Source: an uncultured Bulleidia sp. (GTDB lineage Bacteria > Bacillota_I > Bacilli_A > Erysipelotrichales > Erysipelotrichaceae). From it: a stretch of 12,975 bases of DNA. The notes under the pieces were generated by a model. That model searched no databases. It saw nothing but the letters and a program-made list of their open reading frames with translations, and was not told the DNA's origin. Below are positions 7,413 through 12,975 of this stretch, piece after piece. The position numbers and the translations under genes are program-made. The first letter of the stretch is position 1. Every line of letters starts with the position of its first letter. Location: assembly GCA_934757945.1 (NCBI GenBank), contig CAKVLT010000054.1, positions 1 to 12,975 of the forward strand. The letters run 5' to 3'.

Positions 7413-8075
7413 CTAAGAGATAAAAGGTGCAACATACTCCATGACTTTATTGACAACTTCTTCGATAGTCATATAACTTGTATCAATTTCATGGGCATCA
7501 TCAGCCTTTCTTAAAGGCGATTCTGCTCTATGTGTATCCTGGTAATCTCTTTCTTCAATTTCTTTCTGAATCTGTTCAACGGTACTTGTTGCAATACCAT
7601 TTTCTATATTTTGTGCATATCTTCTTTCTGCCCGTGCCTGTGCACTTGCGACCATGAAGATTTTTACTTCAGCATCTTTCAGTACCACTGTACCGATATC
7701 TCTTCCATCCATGATAAAGCCCTTGTCTTTAGCCATTTCCTGTTGTCTTTTCACAAGATTTGCACGTACCAGTTTTAACTTAGAAACCTGGCTGGCAGCA
7801 AGAGAATTCTCATCCGTTCTTATTTCTGCAGAAACATCCTTTCCATCCAGTAAAACATGTCCATCACTTGTCAGAACAATATCTGTACTCTGCAGCATAT
7901 GCACAATATCTTCTTCATCTGAAAGATCCAATTCTAAAAATCTTGCTTTATATGCCACACAGCGATACATGGCACCTGTATCTAAATGCACATATCCAAG
8001 TTTTTTTGCAAGAAGCTTGGCAATGGTACTTTTCCCTGCCGCACTTGGGCCATCTATAGCAATATTAATTTTCAT
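7413..8075 (-). CDS. cmk: Cytidylate kinase
   Basis: Phosphorylates CMP and dCMP to the diphosphates, using ATP, in the cytosol. The 220 residues are the usual length. The start MKINIAIDGPSAAGKS contains the P-loop (9-16). It is followed by the LDTGAMYR substrate segment (31-38), DGRDIGT (123-129) and the lid-region RDYQDTHRAESPL (176-188), all diagnostic of bacterial Cmk. The ribosome site AAAGGAG lies within the end of the preceding tail-anchored gene, whose stop is only 3 bp upstream, so the two are very likely co-translated. Second gene of a four-gene operon. Confidence 0.98.
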   Translation of the reverse strand: MKINIAIDGPSAAGKSTIAKLLAKKLGYVHLDTGAMYRCVAYKARFLELDLSDEEDIVHMLQSTDIVLTSDGHVLLDGKDVSAEIRTDENSLAASQVSKLKLVRANLVKRQQEMAKDKGFIMDGRDIGTVVLKDAEVKIFMVASAQARAERRYAQNIENGIATSTVEQIQKEIEERDYQDTHRAESPLRKADDAHEIDTSYMTIEEVVNKVMEYVAPFIS

Positions 8076-8078
8076 AGT

Positions 8079-8975
8079 TTAAGCTCCTTTTTTAAATACC
8101 ATGATATACAGGATAAACAGAATCACCATGGCAAGCACAACAATCATAATTACCAGAACAATATTTAAAATCTGATTTGTATGACGCATCTTTGCGGATA
8201 CTTCACTCAGGTTATCTTCATAATCATCCAGCTGAGAACGCATCTGAGTCGTCTCATTCAATAACTGCTGACGGGTTGTTCTTTCAAGTTCCAGATGCTT
8301 GTTAAATTCATTAGTATTCATACCTGATACATGTGCAGTTGCCGGAGTGTCCTCAGGTAACGGTTCATCCTCAACAGAGGAATCGTTAATCAACCCCTGC
8401 ACCTGAGAAGCAATACTGGAAGCTTTGGCATTATTTGTAACTCTGGTATTATTCTGCTTACCAGAAGAAGGCTTTAAAAACGGCACATCCGTAGTATCCT
8501 CCTCAACATCACGCACAAGTTTTACCTGAGGCCTTTGTCTAGGCGGGTAAGGACGTTTGGATAAAGAATCTTCTGCCTGTCGAATACGATTTAAAATATT
8601 TACAGTCGTATCTTCACTTACCGCATTTCCCTGCTCAATATTATATTGTTTTACTTCATCAATATATTTATCCAGATAGTCATTGGAAAAATTATTGGAA
8701 GACGTATTATAAGAAGGCTCCTCTGCAGAATAGTTCATATCCATGGTATTATCAAAAGAAATATCATCCGGATCCACCATCTGTTTACGTGCATGATTTG
8801 GAGAATACTCATCCACAAAATCTTTCTGCTTTGGCGCAGTAAAAGTATTCGGATCGATTTTATTCAATCTGTCCTGAAAACGAGACAGATCTTTTGTTTC
8901 CAGTTCCTGTCCCACATCATTTTGCAGACTTTGTCTCAGTTCTTTATATTTTTCTGTACGTGATAATTTTTCCAT
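8079..8975 (-). CDS. Tail-anchored membrane protein of unknown function, first gene of the cmk operon
   Basis: I do not recognise this 298-residue protein. It has four visible parts. A charged N-terminal segment (about 1-45, with KYKELRQSLQND and LSRFQDRLNKID) looks like a short helical protein-interaction motif. A long region rich in Asp, Asn, Ser and Pro (about 46-220) is probably disordered. A likely coiled coil spans about 224-267 (heptad-like, with LELERTTRQQLLNE). A single hydrophobic helix at about 269-294 is followed only by KKGA. With no signal peptide, the expected topology is a cytosolic body held to the membrane by its C-terminus. It has a GGAG site before ATG 8975 and its own promoter at 9005-9033. 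The layout recalls division or cell-envelope adaptors, but no function can be assigned. Confidence 0.85.
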   Translation of the reverse strand: MEKLSRTEKYKELRQSLQNDVGQELETKDLSRFQDRLNKIDPNTFTAPKQKDFVDEYSPNHARKQMVDPDDISFDNTMDMNYSAEEPSYNTSSNNFSNDYLDKYIDEVKQYNIEQGNAVSEDTTVNILNRIRQAEDSLSKRPYPPRQRPQVKLVRDVEEDTTDVPFLKPSSGKQNNTRVTNNAKASSIASQVQGLINDSSVEDEPLPEDTPATAHVSGMNTNEFNKHLELERTTRQQLLNETTQMRSQLDDYEDNLSEVSAKMRHTNQILNIVLVIMIVVLAMVILFILYIMVFKKGA

Positions 8976-9004
8976 AAATGATTCTCCACCCAGTTTTCTA
9001 ATCC

Positions 9005-9033
9005 ATTATACCAAAAAAACCACTCTGCGTGAA
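9005..9033 (-). promoter_or_regulatory. Promoter of the cmk-der-gpsA operon, nested in a terminator
   Basis: Read on the minus strand, TTCACG (9033-9028, 4 of 6 to consensus) is followed by a 17-bp spacer and a perfect TATAAT (9010-9005). The -35 lies in the loop and distal arm of the ribU terminator hairpin, and the spacer holds that terminator's T-tract. Confidence 0.62.
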
Positions 9034-9045
9034 CACGCAGAGTGG
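9013..9045 (-). terminator. Intrinsic terminator after ribU
   Basis: On the minus strand CCACTCTGCGT (9045-9035) pairs with ACGCAGAGTGG (9030-9020), a perfect 11-bp stem with a 4-base loop, followed by seven T residues (9019-9013). It starts 12 bp after the ribU stop codon. Confidence 0.94.
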
Positions 9046-9056
9046 CCGACCGTTTC

Positions 9057-9671
9057 TTAACGATGTAACAGTGGTGAAATATGTTTATATAACAGCATAG
9101 TGATCAAAGACACAAGACCGCCCTTAATCAGATTGAATGGTGTTACGCATAACAGTACAAGAGAAAGCACACTGTTAATAGAAGAATGAATTGCCTGTCC
9201 CATACCAAGAATAGCTTCCATAGGGAATCCTGCAAGAGCAACATAAGCAGGAATCAATACGAGCCAGTTAAGTAATACACCGGCTACTGTCATGCACAAA
9301 GTACCGACAACCATACCGATAATAGCATTTTTCTTGGATTTGTTCTTTCTGTAAATAATAGAAGCAGGAACCGCAAATGCACATCCGATGATGAAGTTTG
9401 CAATTTCCCCTACACCCATTGTAGAAGAGCCTGTAAATAAGAAGTTCAATAAAATTTTAACGCCTTCGACCATTACAGCCTCGACAGGGCCCAGCGCAAA
9501 ACCTGCTATAAGAACTGCTACTTCAGAGAAGTCCATCTTATAGAAAGACGGAGCAATTGGTAATGGGAATTCAATCAGCATTAAGATTTCGGCAATTGCA
9601 GCAAGAATAGCTACCTTTGCGATGGTTTTGACTGAAAATACAGTCGTTTTTGTGTTTGAAGTTGTTGTCAT
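9057..9671 (-). CDS. ribU: Riboflavin ECF transporter, substrate-binding S component
   Basis: A 204-residue membrane protein with about six hydrophobic helices, the size and pattern of RibU, the S component that captures riboflavin and works with a shared ECF energising module (EcfA/EcfA'/EcfT, not in this window). Recognisable parts are the AILAAIAEILMLIEFPLP helix 1 region, the PSFYKMDFSEVAVLIAGFALGP segment that packs around the flavin in RibU, and a GEIANFIIGCAFAVPAS region. The assignment is strongly supported by the FMN riboswitch immediately upstream, which makes expression respond to flavin level. Start ATG 9671 has GAGGAGG at 9686-9680, an 8-nt spacing. It is followed by its own terminator, so the main transcript is monocistronic. 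The gene upstream has no visible terminator, so some readthrough into this leader is possible. Confidence 0.95.
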   Translation of the reverse strand: MTTTSNTKTTVFSVKTIAKVAILAAIAEILMLIEFPLPIAPSFYKMDFSEVAVLIAGFALGPVEAVMVEGVKILLNFLFTGSSTMGVGEIANFIIGCAFAVPASIIYRKNKSKKNAIIGMVVGTLCMTVAGVLLNWLVLIPAYVALAGFPMEAILGMGQAIHSSINSVLSLVLLCVTPFNLIKGGLVSLITMLLYKHISPLLHR

Positions 9672-9679
9672 GGTTTTTT

Positions 9680-9709
9680 CCTCCTCTTCCCCGCAAAAAT
9701 AAAACGGGG
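9680..9709 (-). promoter_or_regulatory. Possible expression platform: hairpin next to the ribU ribosome site
   Basis: CCCCG (9709-9705) can pair with CGGGG (9693-9689), enclosing an 11-base A/T-rich loop. The GAGGAGG site (9686-9680) follows at once. No U-tract follows the stem, so a classical terminator is unlikely and control at translation is more plausible. I could not find an anti-Shine-Dalgarno partner, so the switching mechanism remains open. Confidence 0.35.
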
Positions 9710-9761
9710 GTCTTCAAAGTAAAAACCTCCGGGTATTCTAAACATAATAAAAGTGATAAAC

Positions 9762-9875
9762 ATCTCTTTCATCCAGACTGTACTGTCGCCATTGGAATTT
9801 CACCAATTCAATCTGCTGTTGCAGAGTCGCGGGGTTTACCGCCGGTCAGGAATTTCACCTTGCCCTGAGTTTTAC
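9762..9875 (-). promoter_or_regulatory. FMN riboswitch (RFN element)
   Basis: The minus strand carries the full conserved RFN core in order: AGGGCAAGGTGAAATTCC, then CCTGACCGGCGGTAAACC, then CGACTCTGC, then GATTGAATTGGTGAAATTCC, then AATGGCGACAGTACAGTC, then TGGATGAAAGAGA. These are the hallmark helices and junctions of the FMN aptamer. It lies directly downstream of the 9883-9911 promoter and upstream of ribU, so flavin-replete cells are expected to shut off ribU. Confidence 0.97.
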
Positions 9876-9882
9876 CACTGTT

Positions 9883-9911
9883 ATTATAATAAGCATCTAT
9901 ATGTTTGTAAA
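9883..9911 (-). promoter_or_regulatory. Promoter of the FMN riboswitch-ribU transcript
   Basis: On the minus strand TTTACA (9911-9906), a 17-bp spacer and TATAAT (9888-9883) form a near-consensus promoter. Transcription would begin at about 9876, right at the 5' edge of the aptamer. The -35 starts 4 bp after the stop codon of the upstream membrane-protein gene. Confidence 0.72.
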
Positions 9912-9914
9912 CCG

Positions 9915-10829
9915 TTATTGTATCAACAAAGCAAACAATTCAATCATTTTTGTCATAGTCAGTCCAAATAACTGAATAAAACAATACGCTTCCAGTACAA
10001 CGGAAACTGTAAAAAGACATGCCTGTAACTCTTTTGAACATTCTGTGCATCTGCCGAATGCATTATGTCTTAAATACATGTCCATCACAAGCAACATTAC
10101 CATCAGTAACATGCCGTAAACAGGATTTTTTCTGCACACAAAACCGGCAATTATAAAACCAGTCACCATAAATACACAATCCATGGAACCAACCGCAAAG
10201 ATTCTTGCCAGTGAGATACCCTTGCGTTTCACCATACAGACAATCCATGCCAGTACGTAACTAAGTACTTCACATAGAATGAACAGGATTGTAAGACCAA
10301 AGACAATGGAAGCCGTACCTGTAAAGTTTAAAGATAAAAAACGAAGCCCTTTAGCATTCACAGCTTCCTGAAAAGAAATACCAAGAAAAACAGATATAAC
10401 AAGCCACTTCACAACAAGTCTTAGAAGACTGGACAAAAAGCTTGCACTGATTTCCTCCTGTGCTTCATTTACCATACAGGAATACGGTTTAAAAAAGACA
10501 TCTGTCAACTTATATTTCTTTCTGTTTATCAATGCAGTAATTTCTGCATTGCGACAAAATTCTTTCTTTTGTTTTCTGGTGAGTTTTACTTCCTCTTTAG
10601 AAGTATCCTGTACAGTTTGCATATGTACAATGCTTTCTTCATGAACATCAGAAGACTTTGCTGCAACATGGTTTTCTTTTTGTACAACAGGAGTTTCTTT
10701 TTCCTCAATCAGGAATATTTCACGTTTTGTTTTTGCTGAAACGTATGGCGTATGACGATATGCAACTACCCTTTTGTGTCTGTCACAAGGGGTTGCCGTT
10801 CTTCTAACATAGTGATTTACAAATTTCAT
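9915..10829 (-). CDS. Unrecognised multi-pass membrane protein with a basic N-terminal tail
   Basis: I do not recognise this family. The start at ATG 10829 (304 residues) is chosen because GAGAGG sits 7 nt upstream; an in-frame TTG at 10835 would abut that site. Residues 1-125 are hydrophilic and largely basic, with a long Lys/Glu/Thr-rich linker and a KLTRKQKKEF patch at 82-91. Five hydrophobic segments follow, at about 131-153, 172-200, 207-232, 236-253 and 269-292. A CxxC (Cys261, Cys264) lies in the loop before the last helix, and single cysteines occur in several helices. There is no signal peptide. It lies downstream of efp, separated by a terminator, and ends 40 bp before the riboswitch. 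Five helices with a cytosolic N-terminal tail is a layout shared by several unrelated families, so no function is proposed. Confidence 0.8.
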   Translation of the reverse strand: MKFVNHYVRRTATPCDRHKRVVAYRHTPYVSAKTKREIFLIEEKETPVVQKENHVAAKSSDVHEESIVHMQTVQDTSKEEVKLTRKQKKEFCRNAEITALINRKKYKLTDVFFKPYSCMVNEAQEEISASFLSSLLRLVVKWLVISVFLGISFQEAVNAKGLRFLSLNFTGTASIVFGLTILFILCEVLSYVLAWIVCMVKRKGISLARIFAVGSMDCVFMVTGFIIAGFVCRKNPVYGMLLMVMLLVMDMYLRHNAFGRCTECSKELQACLFTVSVVLEAYCFIQLFGLTMTKMIELFALLIQ

Positions 10830-10858
10830 GGTCAATCCTCTCCCTATCTATTGTACAT

Positions 10859-10885
10859 AAAAAAATGTGCTTTCTGGCACATTTT
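10859..10885 (-). terminator. Intrinsic terminator after efp
   Basis: On the minus strand AAAATGTGC (10885-10877) pairs with GCACATTTT (10870-10862), a 9-bp stem with a 6-base loop, and the T-tract runs to 10859. It starts 9 bp after the efp stop. A possible TACAAT -10 for the next gene (10855-10850) follows immediately, but no credible -35 is visible. Confidence 0.9.
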
Positions 10886-10893
10886 ATAAAATC

Positions 10894-11457
10894 TTAAGCT
10901 CTTCCGCAATATTTTCCATCAGATGTGGAAACAAGAATCGTTTCCCCGGACTGGATGAATAATGGCACCTTCACTTCAAGCCCTGTTTCCAACACAGCAT
11001 TTTTAGAAGCAGAAGTTGCAGTATCACCTTTTACAGCCTGCTCACATTCTGTAATCTGTAAAGCCACCTTATCCGGAAGAATGACACCCAGGATTTCATT
11101 GTTGAACATAGAGATAGTCACATCTTCATTAGGTCTCAGGAATTTCATCTCCCATTCCAGTCTTTCATGTGGAATCTCAATCTGCTCGTAAGTTTCATTA
11201 TCCATGAACACTAAAGAAGAACCATCATCATATAAATAGTTCATTGTTTTTCTATCTACAGTAATCTGTTCTACTTTACTGACACCGATATTTGAGAAGT
11301 TGATTTCCTTGATTACTCCGGAACGTAAGTTTCTGACTTTTACTTTTACATTCATCTTTGCCATAGCTGTCTTGTTCAGATCCAGAATCAAAACAGTATA
11401 CAAATCACCTTCCAGTTCAAAACAAATTCCAGGTTTCAAATCATTTACACTGATCAT
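10894..11457 (-). CDS. efp: Elongation factor P with an altered tip loop
   Basis: EF-P binds the ribosome next to the P-site tRNA and relieves stalling at polyproline stretches. Starting at ATG 11457 gives MISVNDLKPG and 187 residues, the standard EF-P length, with AAGGAGT (about 11472-11466) upstream. A longer in-frame start at 11523 would lie upstream of the promoter. The three-domain pattern is intact: the KOW-like N-domain with VKVRNLRSG, the middle YLYDDGSSLVFMDNETYEQ, and the C-domain with ITECEQAVKGDTATSASKNAVLETGLEVKVPLF. The oddity is at the tip. Aligned without gaps to Bacillus subtilis EF-P, where PGKGA carries the modified Lys32, this protein reads TAMAK, with Met at position 32 and lysines only at 29 and 34. 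It follows the pseudopilin genes but has its own promoter and terminator. Confidence 0.96.
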   Translation of the reverse strand: MISVNDLKPGICFELEGDLYTVLILDLNKTAMAKMNVKVKVRNLRSGVIKEINFSNIGVSKVEQITVDRKTMNYLYDDGSSLVFMDNETYEQIEIPHERLEWEMKFLRPNEDVTISMFNNEILGVILPDKVALQITECEQAVKGDTATSASKNAVLETGLEVKVPLFIQSGETILVSTSDGKYCGRA

Positions 11458-11491
11458 TTTGTTATACTCCTTCCAAATTCTTACCACATCC

Positions 11492-11519
11492 ATTTTAAAG
11501 TAATGGGAAAATGTGTCAA
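11492..11519 (-). promoter_or_regulatory. Promoter of efp
   Basis: On the minus strand a perfect TTGACA (11519-11514) is followed by 16 bp and TAAAAT (11497-11492). The -35 abuts the stop codon of the last pseudopilin gene. It allows efp to be expressed constitutively when the competence operon is silent. Confidence 0.72.
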
Positions 11520-11873
11520 TCAATTTCTATAACTTGTATAGTCAAGTACAATCTTTTTCTCTGTATTGACAAGTACTTCCAGTATTTCTTCCTTTTCACC
11601 ATATAGCTGTACTTTTACAGTATCCTGCTGGACTTCCAAAGAACCGCTCACATTGTCACATATAAACTCTGATGACAGCAAGGTATCTTTCTGCAGTTCT
11701 GATTTGATATATTCAATGATCAGTACTTCCTGTTTAAAATACTCTGCATTTTCGCGCAGATTTAAAAACCCTTCAAACATCCTTTTCTGTATATACATGG
11801 AAACAGATACAAGAGTAGTACAAATCAGAAATCCTGAAAGGAAAAACACTGTGATAAAACCTTTACGATTCAT
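11520..11873 (-). CDS. ComGG-like minor pseudopilin-type protein
   Basis: A 117-residue protein, by position the last pseudopilin-like product of the com operon. The start at ATG 11873 is chosen because AAAGG lies 7 nt upstream and gives the short leader MNRKG; an ATG at 11888 has a closer GGAGAGG, and one at 11900 is also in frame. The leader is followed by a hydrophobic helix (about 6-27), the signature of a prepilin signal with cleavage after Gly5. Position +5 of the mature protein is Phe rather than Glu, a departure often tolerated in minor or atypical pilins. The rest is a hydrophilic alpha/beta region. It overlaps the preceding gene by 11 bp. The assignment to ComGG rests mainly on order and size, since this family diverges fast. 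Confidence 0.65.
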   Translation of the reverse strand: MNRKGFITVFFLSGFLICTTLVSVSMYIQKRMFEGFLNLRENAEYFKQEVLIIEYIKSELQKDTLLSSEFICDNVSGSLEVQQDTVKVQLYGEKEEILEVLVNTEKKIVLDYTSYRN

Positions 11874-12255
11874 ACAGAAACCTTTCATACACCTCTCCAT
11901 CTCTTACATATTCCATATACAGATCTCTTCCATACTGTACAAATGTACAAGCATCCACATCTGTAAGAAAAATCTGCGTTCCAGGCTGCATAATCAGGTT
12001 TTGATTCACATATTGCAGAGTATATTTTTCATTCTTGTATTCAAAACTTACACAATCTGGCATACAGTTCAAATCATAACTTAATAACAACAGTCTTCTT
12101 AACTGCTGAATACCAATTTCATCTTGCAGCTCTATCGCAAAAGACAATCCGGACATGGAAAGAAAGATAGACACAACCATAGTATGCATCAATACAGCAC
12201 CTGCAATTAAAGTTATCAGATACTGAGACAGTACAAATCCCTTTATTAATCGCAT
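11863..12255 (-). CDS. ComGF-like minor pseudopilin
   Basis: A 130-residue protein beginning MRLIKGFVLSQYLITLIAG, a short basic leader with Gly6 before a long hydrophobic helix (7-33). This is the prepilin pattern, but with Gln at mature position +5 instead of Glu. The soluble part (FAIELQDEIGIQQLRRLLLLS, then a YTLQYVNQNLIMQPG strand pair and a late VQYGRDLYMEYVRDG hairpin) resembles the ComGF globular region. A Cys pair (CMPDC) near 73-77 may form a disulfide once outside. Start ATG 12255 overlaps the previous gene by 10 bp, with AGGG about 10 nt upstream. It would assemble in the competence pseudopilus that brings DNA to the membrane. Confidence 0.7.
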   Translation of the reverse strand: MRLIKGFVLSQYLITLIAGAVLMHTMVVSIFLSMSGLSFAIELQDEIGIQQLRRLLLLSYDLNCMPDCVSFEYKNEKYTLQYVNQNLIMQPGTQIFLTDVDACTFVQYGRDLYMEYVRDGEVYERFLYES

Positions 12256-12458
12256 ATGTCTTTTTCCCTGTATATTGCCTGTAACTGAGTATCATTTTCA
12301 TGGCGATAGGTTTCCAGTATTTCTTCACCGTTTCTGATACGCATATTCGCCGATACTACCAGTATAGCTGTCAAAGAACAGATACTCACAGCCACCAGAA
12401 TCTCTGTCACAAAAAATCCCTTTTTATTTAAATACAAGCTTCCCTTCACCAAGTTCAC
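12246..12458 (-). CDS. ComGE-like small pseudopilin
   Basis: A 70-residue prepilin-like protein. NKKG precedes FFVTEILVAVSICSLTAILVV, with the conserved Glu at mature position +5 (Glu19 counted from the GTG start), so it should be processed by the ComC/PilD-type peptidase. The soluble part is only about 30 residues, very short for a pilin. The start is uncertain. GTG 12458 is the longest; GTG 12449 and TTG 12437 are in frame and give shorter leaders more typical of prepilins, but none has a clear ribosome site. It overlaps the preceding gene by 35 bp from the GTG at 12458. The call depends on operon order. Confidence 0.65.
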   Translation of the reverse strand: MNLVKGSLYLNKKGFFVTEILVAVSICSLTAILVVSANMRIRNGEEILETYRHENDTQLQAIYREKDICD

Positions 12459-12741
12459 TCACCACCACTCTGTTATCTATCTGAATTGTCTGTGCACTCC
12501 GTACATTTCCCTTTGCATTAAAATATACAGTTGCGTAAGCATTCGTGTACACTACATTTCTGCTTTCCTTCATAGCCTCCGTCTGAAATACAAGATAATC
12601 CGCAGGCCACAGATACTTATCCTGCATGTGCACCATATGTACAGGCAATGCACATAAAGACAGTATTGAAATAACCCCCATTACCATACACATTTCCACC
12701 AGGGTAAATCCTTTCTTATTCAATACGTGCGATGCCATCAT
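12424..12741 (-). CDS. comGD: ComGD-like pseudopilin
   Basis: A 105-residue prepilin. The type IV pilin signal NKKG/FTLVEM is complete, with Glu at +5 (Glu16 from ATG 12741) and a hydrophobic helix to about residue 34. The later part (a QTEAMKESRNVVY helix, then short strands such as YATVYFNAKGNV and VVVSELGEGKLVF) resembles ComGD of competence operons. The ATG pair at 12741/12738 has only a weak site; a TTG at 12723, overlapping the comGC end, would give the typical short leader MNKKG. Translation is probably coupled to comGC. It acts in the transformation pseudopilus. Confidence 0.78.
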   Translation of the reverse strand: MMASHVLNKKGFTLVEMCMVMGVISILSLCALPVHMVHMQDKYLWPADYLVFQTEAMKESRNVVYTNAYATVYFNAKGNVRSAQTIQIDNRVVVSELGEGKLVFK

Positions 12742-12975
12742 AGATTACCAGTGTCTTACTTCCATCACAGGTTGTCTGATTTTCTTCCAGTAGACCTGCA
12801 TTGACAAGATCTGAAATACCCGAAGGATATTCGTCATATTTCAATTTATATTCCAGTATTGCCGCATCTGCCACTTTTTCAAGACCTTTACATCCTTTCT
12901 GATTAACTATTTCCAGCGTATTTTTCACATTGGGAACCATTAACAGAAACAATACAGACAAAATCAGAACCACCA
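12716..12975 (-). CDS. comGC: ComGC-like major pseudopilin (N-terminus outside the window)
   Basis: The last 85 codons of the gene are visible; the leader and first helix residues lie beyond the right edge, so the methionine at 12973 is internal. The end of the hydrophobic helix (VLILSVLFLLMVPNV), the NQKGCKGLEK segment, YKLKYDEYPSGISDLVNAGLL and the QTTCDG...LVIYDGIARIE ending match the major pseudopilin ComGC closely. The two cysteines (KGC and TTC) are in positions compatible with the known intramolecular disulfide of ComGC. Gene order predicts the ATPase (ComGA) and membrane protein (ComGB) genes just outside the window. Confidence 0.87.
   Translation of the reverse strand, partial: VVLILSVLFLLMVPNVKNTLEIVNQKGCKGLEKVADAAILEYKLKYDEYPSGISDLVNAGLLEENQTTCDGSKTLVIYDGIARIE

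Noticed and set aside
7654..8082. A 142-codon open frame on the + strand across cmk
   Set aside because: It is the antisense shadow of cmk, with no recognisable domain, promoter or ribosome site.
10830..10835. TTG start giving two extra residues for the orphan membrane protein
   Set aside because: It directly abuts the GAGAGG ribosome site, while ATG 10829 is correctly spaced at 7 nt.
11458..11523. A 22-residue N-terminal extension of EF-P from the ATG at 11523
   Set aside because: It lies upstream of the efp promoter -10 and lacks a ribosome site; the ATG at 11457 has AAGGAGT and gives the standard EF-P start MISVNDL.

Overview
The window looks like core chromosome of a low-GC, Gram-positive Bacillota (Firmicutes). 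The evidence is strong AGGAGG-type ribosome sites, bidirectional U-tract terminators, a DnaE with an N-terminal PHP domain, a DegV/FakB lipid-binding protein, a RibU-type ECF transporter under an FMN riboswitch, and a com-type pseudopilin operon. The gene style, including the unusual EF-P tip, suggests the Erysipelotrichia rather than Bacillus or Clostridium, but that placement is an inference. I see no prophage, IS element, CRISPR array, tRNA or rRNA.

Left part (1-5090). The 5' end of dnaE reads leftward off the window edge. Divergent from it on the + strand are a DegV-family fatty-acid-binding protein, a class A penicillin-binding protein with an acidic and proline-rich repeat tail, and a cytosolic protein of the zinc-dependent phospholipase C fold. 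Hairpin terminators follow the last two. The region just upstream of the PBP gene carries three inverted repeats in a row, one of them inside the promoter spacer.

Middle (5090-9056), all on the minus strand. This is one tight operon, read in the order: tail-anchored membrane protein of unknown function, cmk, der, gpsA. Junctions are 3 bp, 11 bp and a 4-bp ATGA overlap. It links nucleotide metabolism, ribosome assembly and phospholipid precursor supply behind an unrecognised membrane-anchored linker protein. Its promoter is nested inside the terminator of the next operon upstream.

Right part (9057-12975), also on the minus strand. In transcription order there is a com pseudopilin cluster (comGC-like, cut by the window edge, then comGD-, GE-, GF- and GG-like genes, all overlapping), then efp with its own near-consensus promoter, then an unrecognised five-helix membrane protein, then ribU behind an FMN riboswitch. 

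I do not see an obvious new multi-gene system. The parts most worth following are the EF-P whose tip lysine is replaced by methionine, the tail-anchored protein heading the cmk-der-gpsA operon, the orphan membrane protein between efp and ribU, the in-frame stop inside what looks like the PBP tail, and the inverted repeats at the PBP promoter.
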